NCBI GenBank assembly: GCA_021816165.1
Contig: JAKAYZ010000212.1
Location: forward strand, 1 to 5,516
DNA length: 5,516 bases
Direction of reading: 5' to 3'
Source: Planctomycetota bacterium
GTDB lineage: Bacteria; Planctomycetota; Phycisphaerae; WQYP01
The notes beneath the pieces are model-generated. The model saw nothing but the letters and a program-made list of their open reading frames with translations. It was not told the origin of the DNA and made no database searches. Positions within the stretch are counted from its first letter, which is position 1, and every line of letters begins with the position of its first letter. Positions 1-5,516 of this stretch are shown here, one piece after another. The translations under genes were made by a program, and so were the position numbers.

Positions 1-484
1 ACTGAATTTCCCGCAGCGTGGCAGGATTGAGGCGATCCAGCAACTGTCCGCGCTCATCACTGCGCGCCAATGGCATCCCAGGTGTCAGCACCAATACCGC
101 CGCGCCCGTTTTTTTTACCGCTTCCTCCAATTCATCAATCACCGGATACGGCACGGCCGGGCAACACCCATCATGAACGATAACAGTCTGAATTTCCGGT
201 TTGAGTTTTTCCAGTCCCCGGCTTACGGCACCGAACCAATCCGGTCCACCCGCAGTGACCGAAACTCCCTGAAAGCCCAGATGGGCTGAAAAATTTTGTT
301 GAATTCGGCTCAACTGGTCCGGTGCTGCGCAGAGAATTCTCTGCGCTACGTGATCTCGCTTGGCATAAATATCAATCGTGCGCATAAACACTTCGCGGGT
401 GTCGATTTTATTAAATGGTTTGCCGGCGGCACCAACTGCCCATACGGGCGGCGCAATGACAAACAGCACTGCAAGTGAACTCAT
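1..484 (-). CDS. Divergent IspD-like cytidylyltransferase (partial, 3' end outside window)
   Basis: The first 161 codons are visible; the frame is open to the left edge. The fold matches IspD (2-C-methyl-D-erythritol 4-phosphate cytidylyltransferase, MEP isoprenoid pathway, cytoplasm). It shows a first beta strand AVLFVI (5-10), GKPFNKI (21-27) like the KPF/PKQY segment, VFMRTIDIYAKRDHVAQRILCAAPDQ-type strand and helix (32-57), VSVTAGG (74-80), WFGAVSRGL (83-91) like xxSVxxGL, VIVHDGCCP (101-109) like VHDAARP, and LLDRLNPATLREIQ (148-161) like the VDRxGLWxxQ segment. Lys22, Asp105 and Arg151 of the active-site set appear kept. The glycine-rich loop PAAGxGxRM is replaced by APPVWAVGAAG, and the Arg of HDAARP by Cys108, so nucleotide binding may be weakened or lost. 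The N-terminus could also be read as a weak signal peptide, but its alignment to the first IspD strand fits better. A reading-frame break near 434 is possible. It may be a non-catalytic or substrate-shifted paralogue. Confidence 0.7.
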   Translation of the reverse strand, partial: MSSLAVLFVIAPPVWAVGAAGKPFNKIDTREVFMRTIDIYAKRDHVAQRILCAAPDQLSRIQQNFSAHLGFQGVSVTAGGPDWFGAVSRGLEKLKPEIQTVIVHDGCCPAVPYPVIDELEEAVKKTGAAVLVLTPGMPLARSDERGQLLDRLNPATLREIQ

Positions 485-493
485 AATTGCCTG

Positions 494-498
494 CTCCT
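494..498 (-). promoter_or_regulatory. Ribosome binding site of the IspD-like gene
   Basis: AGGAG on the minus strand ends 9 nt before the ATG at 482-484. It supports this start over the upstream in-frame GTG and TTG codons that follow the TAA stop near 541-543. Confidence 0.6.
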
Positions 499-543
499 GC
501 AACGGATAGCATTTCCACGGGTCGCGTGGCACCAACGGCTTTT

Positions 544-549
544 ATCATA
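544..549 (-). promoter_or_regulatory. Weak -10-like element upstream of the IspD-like gene
   Basis: The minus strand reads TATGAT about 60 nt before the ATG at 482-484. The best hexamer at the -35 distance, TGGCCA 18 nt upstream, is a poor match. The surrounding 174-nt gap (485-658) is too long for tight coupling and has no obvious rho-independent terminator after the HEAT gene, so the IspD-like gene could be read from either the operon or a local promoter. Low confidence. Confidence 0.2.
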
Positions 550-658
550 AGCGGCGGGCTGCTGATTTGGCCAGCGACCTACCGGTGATCAGGCGCGGCC
601 GAAATTCCGGTCCCTCAGTGGCACGTGGCTGCAGGACGGTATATGGTGCCGCCGTTTG

Positions 659-2470
659 TTATTGGGGATCGGACGATCTGGGGGCGATGAAGGTACTGCG
701 GAAAACCACCGGAATCATCGGCCTGGCCGGCATTTTTCCGGTTAATTTGCCAATGGCCCAGCGACACGCCAACCCTATGTTACTGGTCGGTCCTTGACTA
801 AAAAATGCCTGCAGTTCCGACAAACTTGCGGTAGAGCCTAAGCGGGCCAGCGAAATGGCCGACATCCGCCGCACCGCTGGGGCTTCGGGATCCATCAGGG
901 TTTGGTCAGCCAGCCGCCCCTGAAACAATCCCACCAGCGGAGAGTTTTTATCGCCGGCATAAATTTTACCCAAGGCCCAGATGGCGGCGGCCCGGGCCGT
1001 AACGTCATACGGAGAGTGCTTGGGAATGAATTTTTCCAAGAGGGCACTGGCCGGCCGGTATCGGCATTTCCCGAACAATTGCAGCAACTGAGTCAGTTCA
1101 TCGCCGCAAGATCGAAATTGTTCCGCCGAGGTGAGTTGAGACCGCATTTTCGGATTGGCCATGCGACGGGAAATCGCCGCATCGCGCTGGGCATAAATGA
1201 GCAGTGTGGCCAGCGTATCGGGCACGGCCAGTCTGCGCAGCGCCACCAAAGCCCCCAGTCGCACACCCGGATGCGAGTTCTCCCGCAGCAATCGCAATAA
1301 AGCTCCGGCGGCGGGCTTGTAATTCAACAAGCCCAAAGCCAGCGCCGCCTGTCGTTGTTGCCGCGGATGGCTGGAAATCAGCAGTTTCATCAGGGTATGT
1401 TCAATGGATGCAGCCAAATTTGTTTTTCGCCCCAGCCGCACCAGAGCGTCACGGGCGTACCATCGCACCGGTCGCCGCGCATCGTTGAGCAGCCCCGCTA
1501 AGATCGCCACATTTTTTTCCCGCCGGGCCAGCCGCGCCGCCAAGAGTCGTATGGTGGAATTCCGGGCCTTGGCCAAGGTCTGCGTATCCGGCGATAGCTC
1601 ATGCCAGTTCGTCCGCAGCAAGCTTCGTACCGCTATCAGCCGTACCGCCAGATTTTCATTGTGAGCTAAGGCTGCCAAAACGTGTTGCTGTGCGGTGCTG
1701 TGGCCTCCGGATACCAGCAATGCCGCAAGCAAGTCGGGTTGCACCTGAGCAGCCGGGTGTCCCACCAGCAGTTTTTCCGCCATGCCGACCACCCCTTGGG
1801 CGTGGAGCTTGGCGATTGCTTTGGCTGCCGCCAGACGAATGCGGATATCAACGGCCTCATCGAGCACCAGTTGACGCAGTCGGCTTATGGCTCGCTGATC
1901 CGAGAGTTCCATGATGGAGGTGATGGCAGATACTTCCACCGGCACTTCCACATGCCCGTTCAACAACCGCCAGCGCCACCATTTCATCGCCGGCTTGTAG
2001 TGCCAGCGCACCAACGCCCGGTCCGCCACCAGTGCCACATCAACCCCACCTCGCTTTTCCGCCTGTAACAGGGCCGGTGCCGCCGAGGGGTTGTTGATCG
2101 CTGCCAGCGCCTGGACCGCGCTTTGGCGTAAAACCGCTTTTTCCTCTCTACCGGCCGCCAAGTTTTCCAGTGTTGTCATAAAGGACGTGAGTCCGGGAAA
2201 CCCGGCCCGGCCGGCATGAGCCAGAGCTTCGCATACATGGCACCGAACCTGAACGCTATGTTCCGCCAGTGCCTGATGCCACAAAACCAGATACGCCGGA
2301 GCATACGTTTCGGCCCTTTGCAGTGTCGGCAACAGAGGTTGACGGTCCATGGGCTGGTCAATACCATCGCCGGCACGAATCGCCGCCGATCCTCGTCCGC
2401 CGCCCAGCAACAACACCGCGGCACCTGTCATCAAAAAAAAGTGCCGCCACAATCGATGCTTGTCCGTCAT
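659..2470 (-). CDS. Exported HEAT-repeat (PBS-lyase HEAT-like) protein
   Basis: This 603-residue protein starts with a probable Sec signal peptide: basic n-region (K4, H5, R6, R9), hydrophobic core FFLMTGAAVLLLGGG (11-25), and small residues GSAA (27-30) near a likely cleavage point. The rest is almost wholly alpha-helical and built of HEAT-like repeats of about 30-38 residues, with the usual pattern of a helix rich in Ala/Leu/Arg such as VRxxAxxAL. Clear copies start near 73 (VQVRCHVCEALAHAG), 114 (LRQSAVQALAAI), 208 (DIRIRLAAAKAIAKL), 274 (LAVRLIAVRSLLR), 305 (STIRLLAARLARR), 334 (PVRWYARDALVRLG), 371 (QQRQAALALGLL), 401 (PGVRLGALVALRRL), 490 (VTARAAAIWALGKI) and 532 (AVRRMSAISLARLG). No catalytic domain, lipobox or C-terminal anchor is visible. 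HEAT arrays bind other proteins, so a scaffold or receptor role beside the upstream ABC-2 transporter is the natural inference, not shown. It is only 49 nt downstream of the permease. Confidence 0.87.
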   Translation of the reverse strand: MTDKHRLWRHFFLMTGAAVLLLGGGRGSAAIRAGDGIDQPMDRQPLLPTLQRAETYAPAYLVLWHQALAEHSVQVRCHVCEALAHAGRAGFPGLTSFMTTLENLAAGREEKAVLRQSAVQALAAINNPSAAPALLQAEKRGGVDVALVADRALVRWHYKPAMKWWRWRLLNGHVEVPVEVSAITSIMELSDQRAISRLRQLVLDEAVDIRIRLAAAKAIAKLHAQGVVGMAEKLLVGHPAAQVQPDLLAALLVSGGHSTAQQHVLAALAHNENLAVRLIAVRSLLRTNWHELSPDTQTLAKARNSTIRLLAARLARREKNVAILAGLLNDARRPVRWYARDALVRLGRKTNLAASIEHTLMKLLISSHPRQQRQAALALGLLNYKPAAGALLRLLRENSHPGVRLGALVALRRLAVPDTLATLLIYAQRDAAISRRMANPKMRSQLTSAEQFRSCGDELTQLLQLFGKCRYRPASALLEKFIPKHSPYDVTARAAAIWALGKIYAGDKNSPLVGLFQGRLADQTLMDPEAPAVRRMSAISLARLGSTASLSELQAFFSQGPTSNIGLACRWAIGKLTGKMPARPMIPVVFRSTFIAPRSSDPQ

Positions 2471-2480
2471 TGACTACAAA

Positions 2481-2487
2481 TTCCTTT
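2481..2487 (-). promoter_or_regulatory. Ribosome binding site of the HEAT-repeat gene
   Basis: AAAGGAA on the minus strand lies 10 nt before the ATG at 2468-2470. An in-frame TAG two codons upstream of that ATG rules out a longer protein. The 49-nt gap to the permease (2471-2519) shows no terminator and no convincing -10/-35 pair, which supports one operon. Confidence 0.6.
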
Positions 2488-2519
2488 CTGCCACCCAGAA
2501 CTTGGGCATGAAAGAGCTG

Positions 2520-4187
2520 TTACTGGGGGCGGGTTAGCCGCCACGTGCGCAGCACCAGCACCACTACTGCCAGCCCACAGCCCCCTGTCATGATCCACCA
2601 AGTCAGCGGAATCAGGCCATAGTGCCCAAAGCCAGGAGCGTGGATGGCCGAGAGCGTCGCGGCCACCGGGTTCAACCGCAGAATCCAAGCCACCAGCGTG
2701 AAGCCAAACAAAGACCCTCGCCCCAGCCATGCCAGAAGCGTACCCGCGCAAAGTACCGCCAAAAATCCATAAGCCGAAGCCGTGGCCGTGGCCGCGCGCC
2801 GACAGAAGCTGCTGATCGCGGCACTGGCCAACAACGCAAAGACCGCCATAATAACCAAGCTGACCAAGGCCTCCACCACCTGCGTTTTTTCATTCGGATC
2901 AATCGCCAGCATCACCGCGTAACCGGGCAGAGTGGCCACCAGCAGCAGCAGCAGGGTGCGGCCGACGCTTAGCAGCTTGCCCAGCACAATACTGCGTGCG
3001 CTAAGGGGCGTCATCCGCAGCAGTTGCCAGGATCCGCTTTCGATCTCTCCGGCAATCAACCCGCCCGCCAGACCCGGTGTCATGATGATGATCAAGGCAC
3101 TTTGTAAAATAACCAGAATGCCACCCATGGTCCGGGTGTTCACCACTTCCGAGCCGCGGGCTGCTGCCAGCATGAGCGCCAGCGACACAATCAGGCAGGC
3201 ACCTATCATGCGCATCATCCAATGCGAACGCCCAAACCGTGATGTACGAAATTCCTTAATCATCACCGGGTTGGTCAGTGGACCGATAAGCCGACTGCGG
3301 CGCTGCGGATCGAAAAACCACAGGTACATCACCCGCCGGTATGCCTGCACACTTCCCGAACTCTCGTCGGTGATGGTTCCGGCGCTGCGTGGCCGGTCAA
3401 AAAGTCCGCTATTCAGGCGCCGCAGCGTTGCCCGGGTGCACCAGAGTATCACCACTATGCTTGCCACCACGTACCGCCACACCGCGCTGCCAGCCGCCAT
3501 GTTACCAGCATGGGTGACACCGCTTTGTCCGAATACCTGTAAAATGGAGGGCAGCGGTGAAAACGCGGCCAGCCACTGGCAGACTTCCGCCGGCAACCCT
3601 GTCAGCCGGCCTTGCGAGAATTCCTGCGGTATCACCGTCAGCGCCACCAGTGCAAATACCGTCGCGTAGGTGCTTCGCAGCGCCGCATCAATGCGATTGG
3701 ACCGCGTGCTGATGTACAGACCTACCGCCGTATATTCCAGCGACGCCAGTGCCAGCAGTACATACAGCGGTCCAATCTGCCCGCGCAAGCTTACGCCGCC
3801 CATGGCGTAACATGCCGCTGCCGCCGGTATGCTCAGCCCCATCAACAATGCAATCACGCCGCTGATTGCCGCAACTTTTCCCGAAAAGATCGACCATGGC
3901 GAAAGTGGAGTGTTCAGCATTAATGCCAGCGTGCCGGCCTGTTTTTCCCGTACCATCGAAACCGCTGAAAATGCCGGCACAATCAGAATCATCGCCGTCA
4001 TGAAGGCATAGCCGAACAGCCGCAGCATCTCCTGGGCCTGTCGGCCCGACAAACTCACCTTCGCATCGGCGGGCCAACGCAGCAGAACCCCCCCGATCAG
4101 GGCCATGGTAAAAATAATTTCGGCCGCGGCAGTGCGCCAATTGCGCAAAACGCCCACCAGTTCCCGCCGGATAATCGGATTATTCAT
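2520..4187 (-). CDS. ABC-2 type permease with two fused homologous membrane modules
   Basis: This 555-residue integral membrane protein is the probable permease partner of the ATPase encoded just upstream. It has about twelve hydrophobic segments in two sets of six. Module 1 has helices near residues 20-37, 57-78, 104-127, 137-160, 171-187 and 235-252. Module 2 has them near 324-343, 355-379, 409-428, 438-458, 468-488 and 531-547. A polar linker (about 255-305) joins them. The modules are homologous: each begins with an amphipathic NPxxxxE segment (N3-P4-E9; N306-P307-E312). Each has a matching cytoplasmic loop, with E, G, L, T-P-L-S, S-I and G-K identical between 81-104 and 381-404 at an exact 300-residue spacing. 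Each also has a short (S/N)P...G segment before its last helix (210-223; 506-519). Single-module ABC-2 permeases are roughly half this size and work as dimers, so this chain may supply both halves. The start overlaps the ATPase stop and has a strong GGAGG site. Confidence 0.93.
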   Translation of the reverse strand: MNNPIIRRELVGVLRNWRTAAAEIIFTMALIGGVLLRWPADAKVSLSGRQAQEMLRLFGYAFMTAMILIVPAFSAVSMVREKQAGTLALMLNTPLSPWSIFSGKVAAISGVIALLMGLSIPAAAACYAMGGVSLRGQIGPLYVLLALASLEYTAVGLYISTRSNRIDAALRSTYATVFALVALTVIPQEFSQGRLTGLPAEVCQWLAAFSPLPSILQVFGQSGVTHAGNMAAGSAVWRYVVASIVVILWCTRATLRRLNSGLFDRPRSAGTITDESSGSVQAYRRVMYLWFFDPQRRSRLIGPLTNPVMIKEFRTSRFGRSHWMMRMIGACLIVSLALMLAAARGSEVVNTRTMGGILVILQSALIIIMTPGLAGGLIAGEIESGSWQLLRMTPLSARSIVLGKLLSVGRTLLLLLVATLPGYAVMLAIDPNEKTQVVEALVSLVIMAVFALLASAAISSFCRRAATATASAYGFLAVLCAGTLLAWLGRGSLFGFTLVAWILRLNPVAATLSAIHAPGFGHYGLIPLTWWIMTGGCGLAVVVLVLRTWRLTRPQ

Positions 4188-5188
4188 GCTCGCCCTCCAC
4201 CAGCGGCAATTTTCTCCCCGTCGGCTTTATCCGGAGCATGGGCAGCCTGCGTAACAGACAAAAACGCATCCTCCAGGTCTTGCGGTACATCACGGAACTG
4301 GGCTACCGCAATTTTGGCATTTACCAGCGCCGCCAGCATCCGGGCCAGGGCCGCATCGCTTTGTGTGGTTGTGAAGCGCACCATTCCTTCCGCCAGGGAC
4401 TCCTGCACCTTCGTCTGCGGGCCAAGCGCGGCAGTAAGAGTGGCACCAGCTCGGGCTACATCCTCCCGGGTGGCAAGCTGCACCTCTATCATCCGCTTTT
4501 CCCGTACGTCATGCATGATCTGGTCCAATGAGCCAAAGGCCCGCAACTTGCCGCCGGTTATAATCGCTACCATGTTACAAATTCTGGCCAGCTCCGGCAG
4601 AATGTGGCTGGTAACGATCAGGGTTTTTCCTCTCGCCGCCAAGTTCAGCAGAATGTGCCGCATTTCCACCCGCGCGGTGGGATCCAGCCCATTGGCCGGT
4701 TCATCCAGAATGAGCACCGGCGGATCATGCAGAAGCGTGCGGGCAATCGCCACCCGTTGCTTCATGCCGTGGCTCAAGCTTTCGACGAACAAATCACGCA
4801 TTGCCGTGGCTCCCGTGGTCTCCAGCGCCTCATCGACACGTTTTTGTCGCTTGGCGCGGGGAATTGCAAACGCCGCCCCGAAGAAATCCAGGTATTCGTG
4901 TACCCGCATATTGTCATATCCGCCAAAAGTGTCGGGCATGAAGCCCACCAGCCGCTTAATTTCGCGTGAGCGCGTCGAACAATCAATTCCCGCAATTTTT
5001 GCCCAGCCGGCCGTGGGCAACGCCATGCCCACCAGAATTTTGATGGTGGTGGTTTTGCCCGCACCGTTGGGTCCGATGAATCCCAGAATTTTTCCCTTTT
5101 CCAACTGAATGGTCAGCCCGTCCAGCGCTGTGAAATCGCCATACTTTTTCGTAAGATTTTCGGTTTGCACCACATATTCACTGTTCAT
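4184..5188 (-). CDS. ABC-2 type transporter, ATP-binding subunit (CcmA-like)
   Basis: This 334-residue cytoplasmic ATPase powers the membrane permease encoded directly after it. Visible motifs in order are: A-loop Tyr16 (KKYGDF), Walker A GPNGAGKTT (39-47), Q-loop region VGFMPDTFG (81-89), ABC signature LSHGMKQR (138-145), Walker B VLILDEP (158-164), D-loop GLDP (167-170) and switch histidine His195 (TSHILPEL). After about residue 228 comes a small C-terminal domain ending in LEDAFLSVT, the usual end of the CcmA/NatA-type exporter ATPases. Two departures from the classical consensus are Asp86 in place of the Q-loop Gln and LSHGM in place of LSGGQ. As far as I recall, both occur in an ABC-2 ATPase branch common in Planctomycetota and related phyla, so the protein is probably active. 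ATG at 5186-5188 is chosen as start because it has a GGAG site and places the first beta strand (YVVQTENLTKKYG) normally. Its stop overlaps the permease start (ATGA). The transported substrate is unknown. Confidence 0.95.
   Translation of the reverse strand: MNSEYVVQTENLTKKYGDFTALDGLTIQLEKGKILGFIGPNGAGKTTTIKILVGMALPTAGWAKIAGIDCSTRSREIKRLVGFMPDTFGGYDNMRVHEYLDFFGAAFAIPRAKRQKRVDEALETTGATAMRDLFVESLSHGMKQRVAIARTLLHDPPVLILDEPANGLDPTARVEMRHILLNLAARGKTLIVTSHILPELARICNMVAIITGGKLRAFGSLDQIMHDVREKRMIEVQLATREDVARAGATLTAALGPQTKVQESLAEGMVRFTTTQSDAALARMLAALVNAKIAVAQFRDVPQDLEDAFLSVTQAAHAPDKADGEKIAAGGGRA
4194..4198 (-). promoter_or_regulatory. Shine-Dalgarno site of the permease inside the ATPase gene
   Basis: GGAGG lies 6 nt before the permease ATG (4185-4187) and encodes part of the Gly-Gly-Gly-Arg-Ala tail of the ATPase. 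Together with the ATGA stop/start overlap it implies translational coupling and fixes the permease start. Confidence 0.8.
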
Positions 5189-5193
5189 GATAG

Positions 5194-5197
5194 CTCC
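5194..5197 (-). promoter_or_regulatory. Ribosome binding site that sets the ATPase start
   Basis: On the minus strand GGAG lies 5 nt before the ATG at 5186-5188. This supports that ATG over the in-frame GTG at 5291-5293, which would add 35 residues with no similarity to the ABC family and would overlap the preceding gene. Confidence 0.7.
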
Positions 5198-5207
5198 AAT
5201 ATATTGG
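5196..5207. repeat. 12-bp perfect palindrome before the ABC ATPase gene
   Basis: CCAATATATTGG reads identically on both strands. It begins 7 bp before the ATG of the ATPase gene and overlaps the first two bases of that gene's GGAG ribosome binding site. Next to it on the upstream side is a short inverted repeat, GCCAG-TTC-CTGGC, at 5207-5219. A dimeric repressor bound here, or an RNA fold, could limit expression of the transporter genes; this is inference. No good -35/-10 pair was found beside it, and palindromes of this length also occur by chance. Confidence 0.35.
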
Positions 5208-5273
5208 CCAGTTCCTGGCTGGTGCGTAGGCTTTATTTTCCCTGCCATACCGGTGGCGGCGGCATATAACCCG

Positions 5274-5516
5274 TCATCGGGCCAGCGTTTCACCCGTCAC
5301 GCTTGCTTGTACCCCACCGATTCCCCACGGGTGGGTCAAATCCATTGTGCCTTGCACCTGAATTTCCACTACGATGTTGTTGGTACAGGTGCCCGGCCCG
5401 CGCCCAACCGGGAAATTCAACCCGGATTGCGTCACGTTCATCTGCCCACTTGGCCCGGTCTGCGTCTTGAGGATACGCCATCGTGCTCCGTGGACCAGAC
5501 GCAGTCTCACCACGCG
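5274..5516 (-). CDS. C-terminal end of an unrecognised protein (5' end outside window)
   Basis: The frame is open to the right window edge (it reads R-V-V-R-L-R-L-V from base 5516) and ends with TGA at 5274-5276. About 80 residues are visible, so this is the tail of a longer gene; the GTG at 5511-5513 is simply an internal valine codon as far as can be judged. The tail contains a polar Gly/Thr/Asn-rich stretch (QTGPSGQMNVTQSGLNFPVG), then alternating hydrophobic residues typical of beta strands (NNIVVEIQVQGTMDL), then HPWGIGGVQASVTGETLAR at the end. The strand-rich tail ending in a small-residue segment vaguely recalls the ends of TadE/TadG-type pilus or pseudopilin proteins, but no diagnostic motif is visible and I do not assign it. 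It lies 85 nt upstream of the ATPase gene on the same strand, so co-transcription is possible. Confidence 0.6.
   Translation of the reverse strand, partial: RVVRLRLVHGARWRILKTQTGPSGQMNVTQSGLNFPVGRGPGTCTNNIVVEIQVQGTMDLTHPWGIGGVQASVTGETLAR

Noticed and set aside
515..529. Hairpin CCACG-GGTCG-CGTGG in the leader of the IspD-like gene
   Set aside because: A 5-bp stem with a 5-nt loop is expected by chance at this base composition and matches no known riboswitch.
485..658. Rho-independent terminator after the HEAT gene
   Set aside because: Only short imperfect inverted repeats are present and none is followed by a T-run on the minus strand.
2932..3669. Plus-strand open frame of 245 codons
   Set aside because: It lies opposite the permease gene, its product is Arg/Ser/Pro-rich without a recognisable domain, and the minus strand encodes a clear membrane protein.
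4314..5108. Plus-strand open frame of 264 codons
   Set aside because: It lies opposite the ATPase gene, whose Walker A, signature, Walker B and switch motifs are all intact on the minus strand; long antisense frames are common in GC-rich genes.
5186..5293. Longer ATPase reading from a GTG at 5291-5293
   Set aside because: The 35 extra residues resemble nothing in the ABC family, overlap the preceding gene and have no good ribosome binding site; the ATG at 5186-5188 has GGAG and fits the family N-terminus.
1..5516. CRISPR array, tRNA/rRNA genes, insertion sequence or prophage att site
   Set aside because: No regularly spaced repeats, cloverleaf-like sequence, transposase motifs or matching terminal inverted repeats were seen on either strand.

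Overview
The window looks like part of a Gram-negative bacterial chromosome with a moderately high G+C content (by eye, upper 50s percent). All recognisable genes lie on the minus strand, so transcription runs from high to low coordinates. A Planctomycetota-type bacterium is my best guess. The reasons are the ABC-2 ATPase with an MPD sequence in place of the Q-loop glutamine, the two-module ABC-2 permease, the exported HEAT-repeat protein and the divergent IspD-like protein. This is an inference from family resemblance, not a database result.

Layout in transcription order: (1) 5516-5274, the C-terminal end of an unrecognised protein cut by the window edge; (2) an 85-nt gap (5273-5189) with a 12-bp perfect palindrome overlapping the next ribosome binding site; (3) 5188-4184, the ATP-binding subunit of an ABC-2/CcmA-type transporter; (4) 4187-2520, a 555-residue permease that overlaps the ATPase gene by 4 nt (ATGA) and consists of two homologous six-helix modules in one chain; (5) 2470-659, a 603-residue HEAT-repeat protein with a probable signal peptide, starting 49 nt after the permease; (6) a 174-nt gap (658-485) without an obvious terminator; (7) 484-1, the N-terminal 161 codons of a divergent IspD-like cytidylyltransferase with damaged nucleotide-binding motifs, running off the left edge.

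The ATPase and permease clearly form one transporter. If the permease's two modules fill both membrane positions, the complex would be one permease chain plus two ATPase chains. The spacing suggests the HEAT protein is co-transcribed and may act with the transporter on the outer side of the cytoplasmic membrane. The substrate cannot be told from the sequence. The IspD-like gene has its own good ribosome binding site and only a weak promoter candidate, and may or may not belong to the operon.

I saw no tRNA, rRNA, CRISPR array, insertion sequence or att site. The most interesting points are the permease duplication, the exported HEAT protein tied to an ABC-2 transporter, and the degenerate (possibly frameshifted) start of the IspD-like gene. 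None of these by itself proves a new system.
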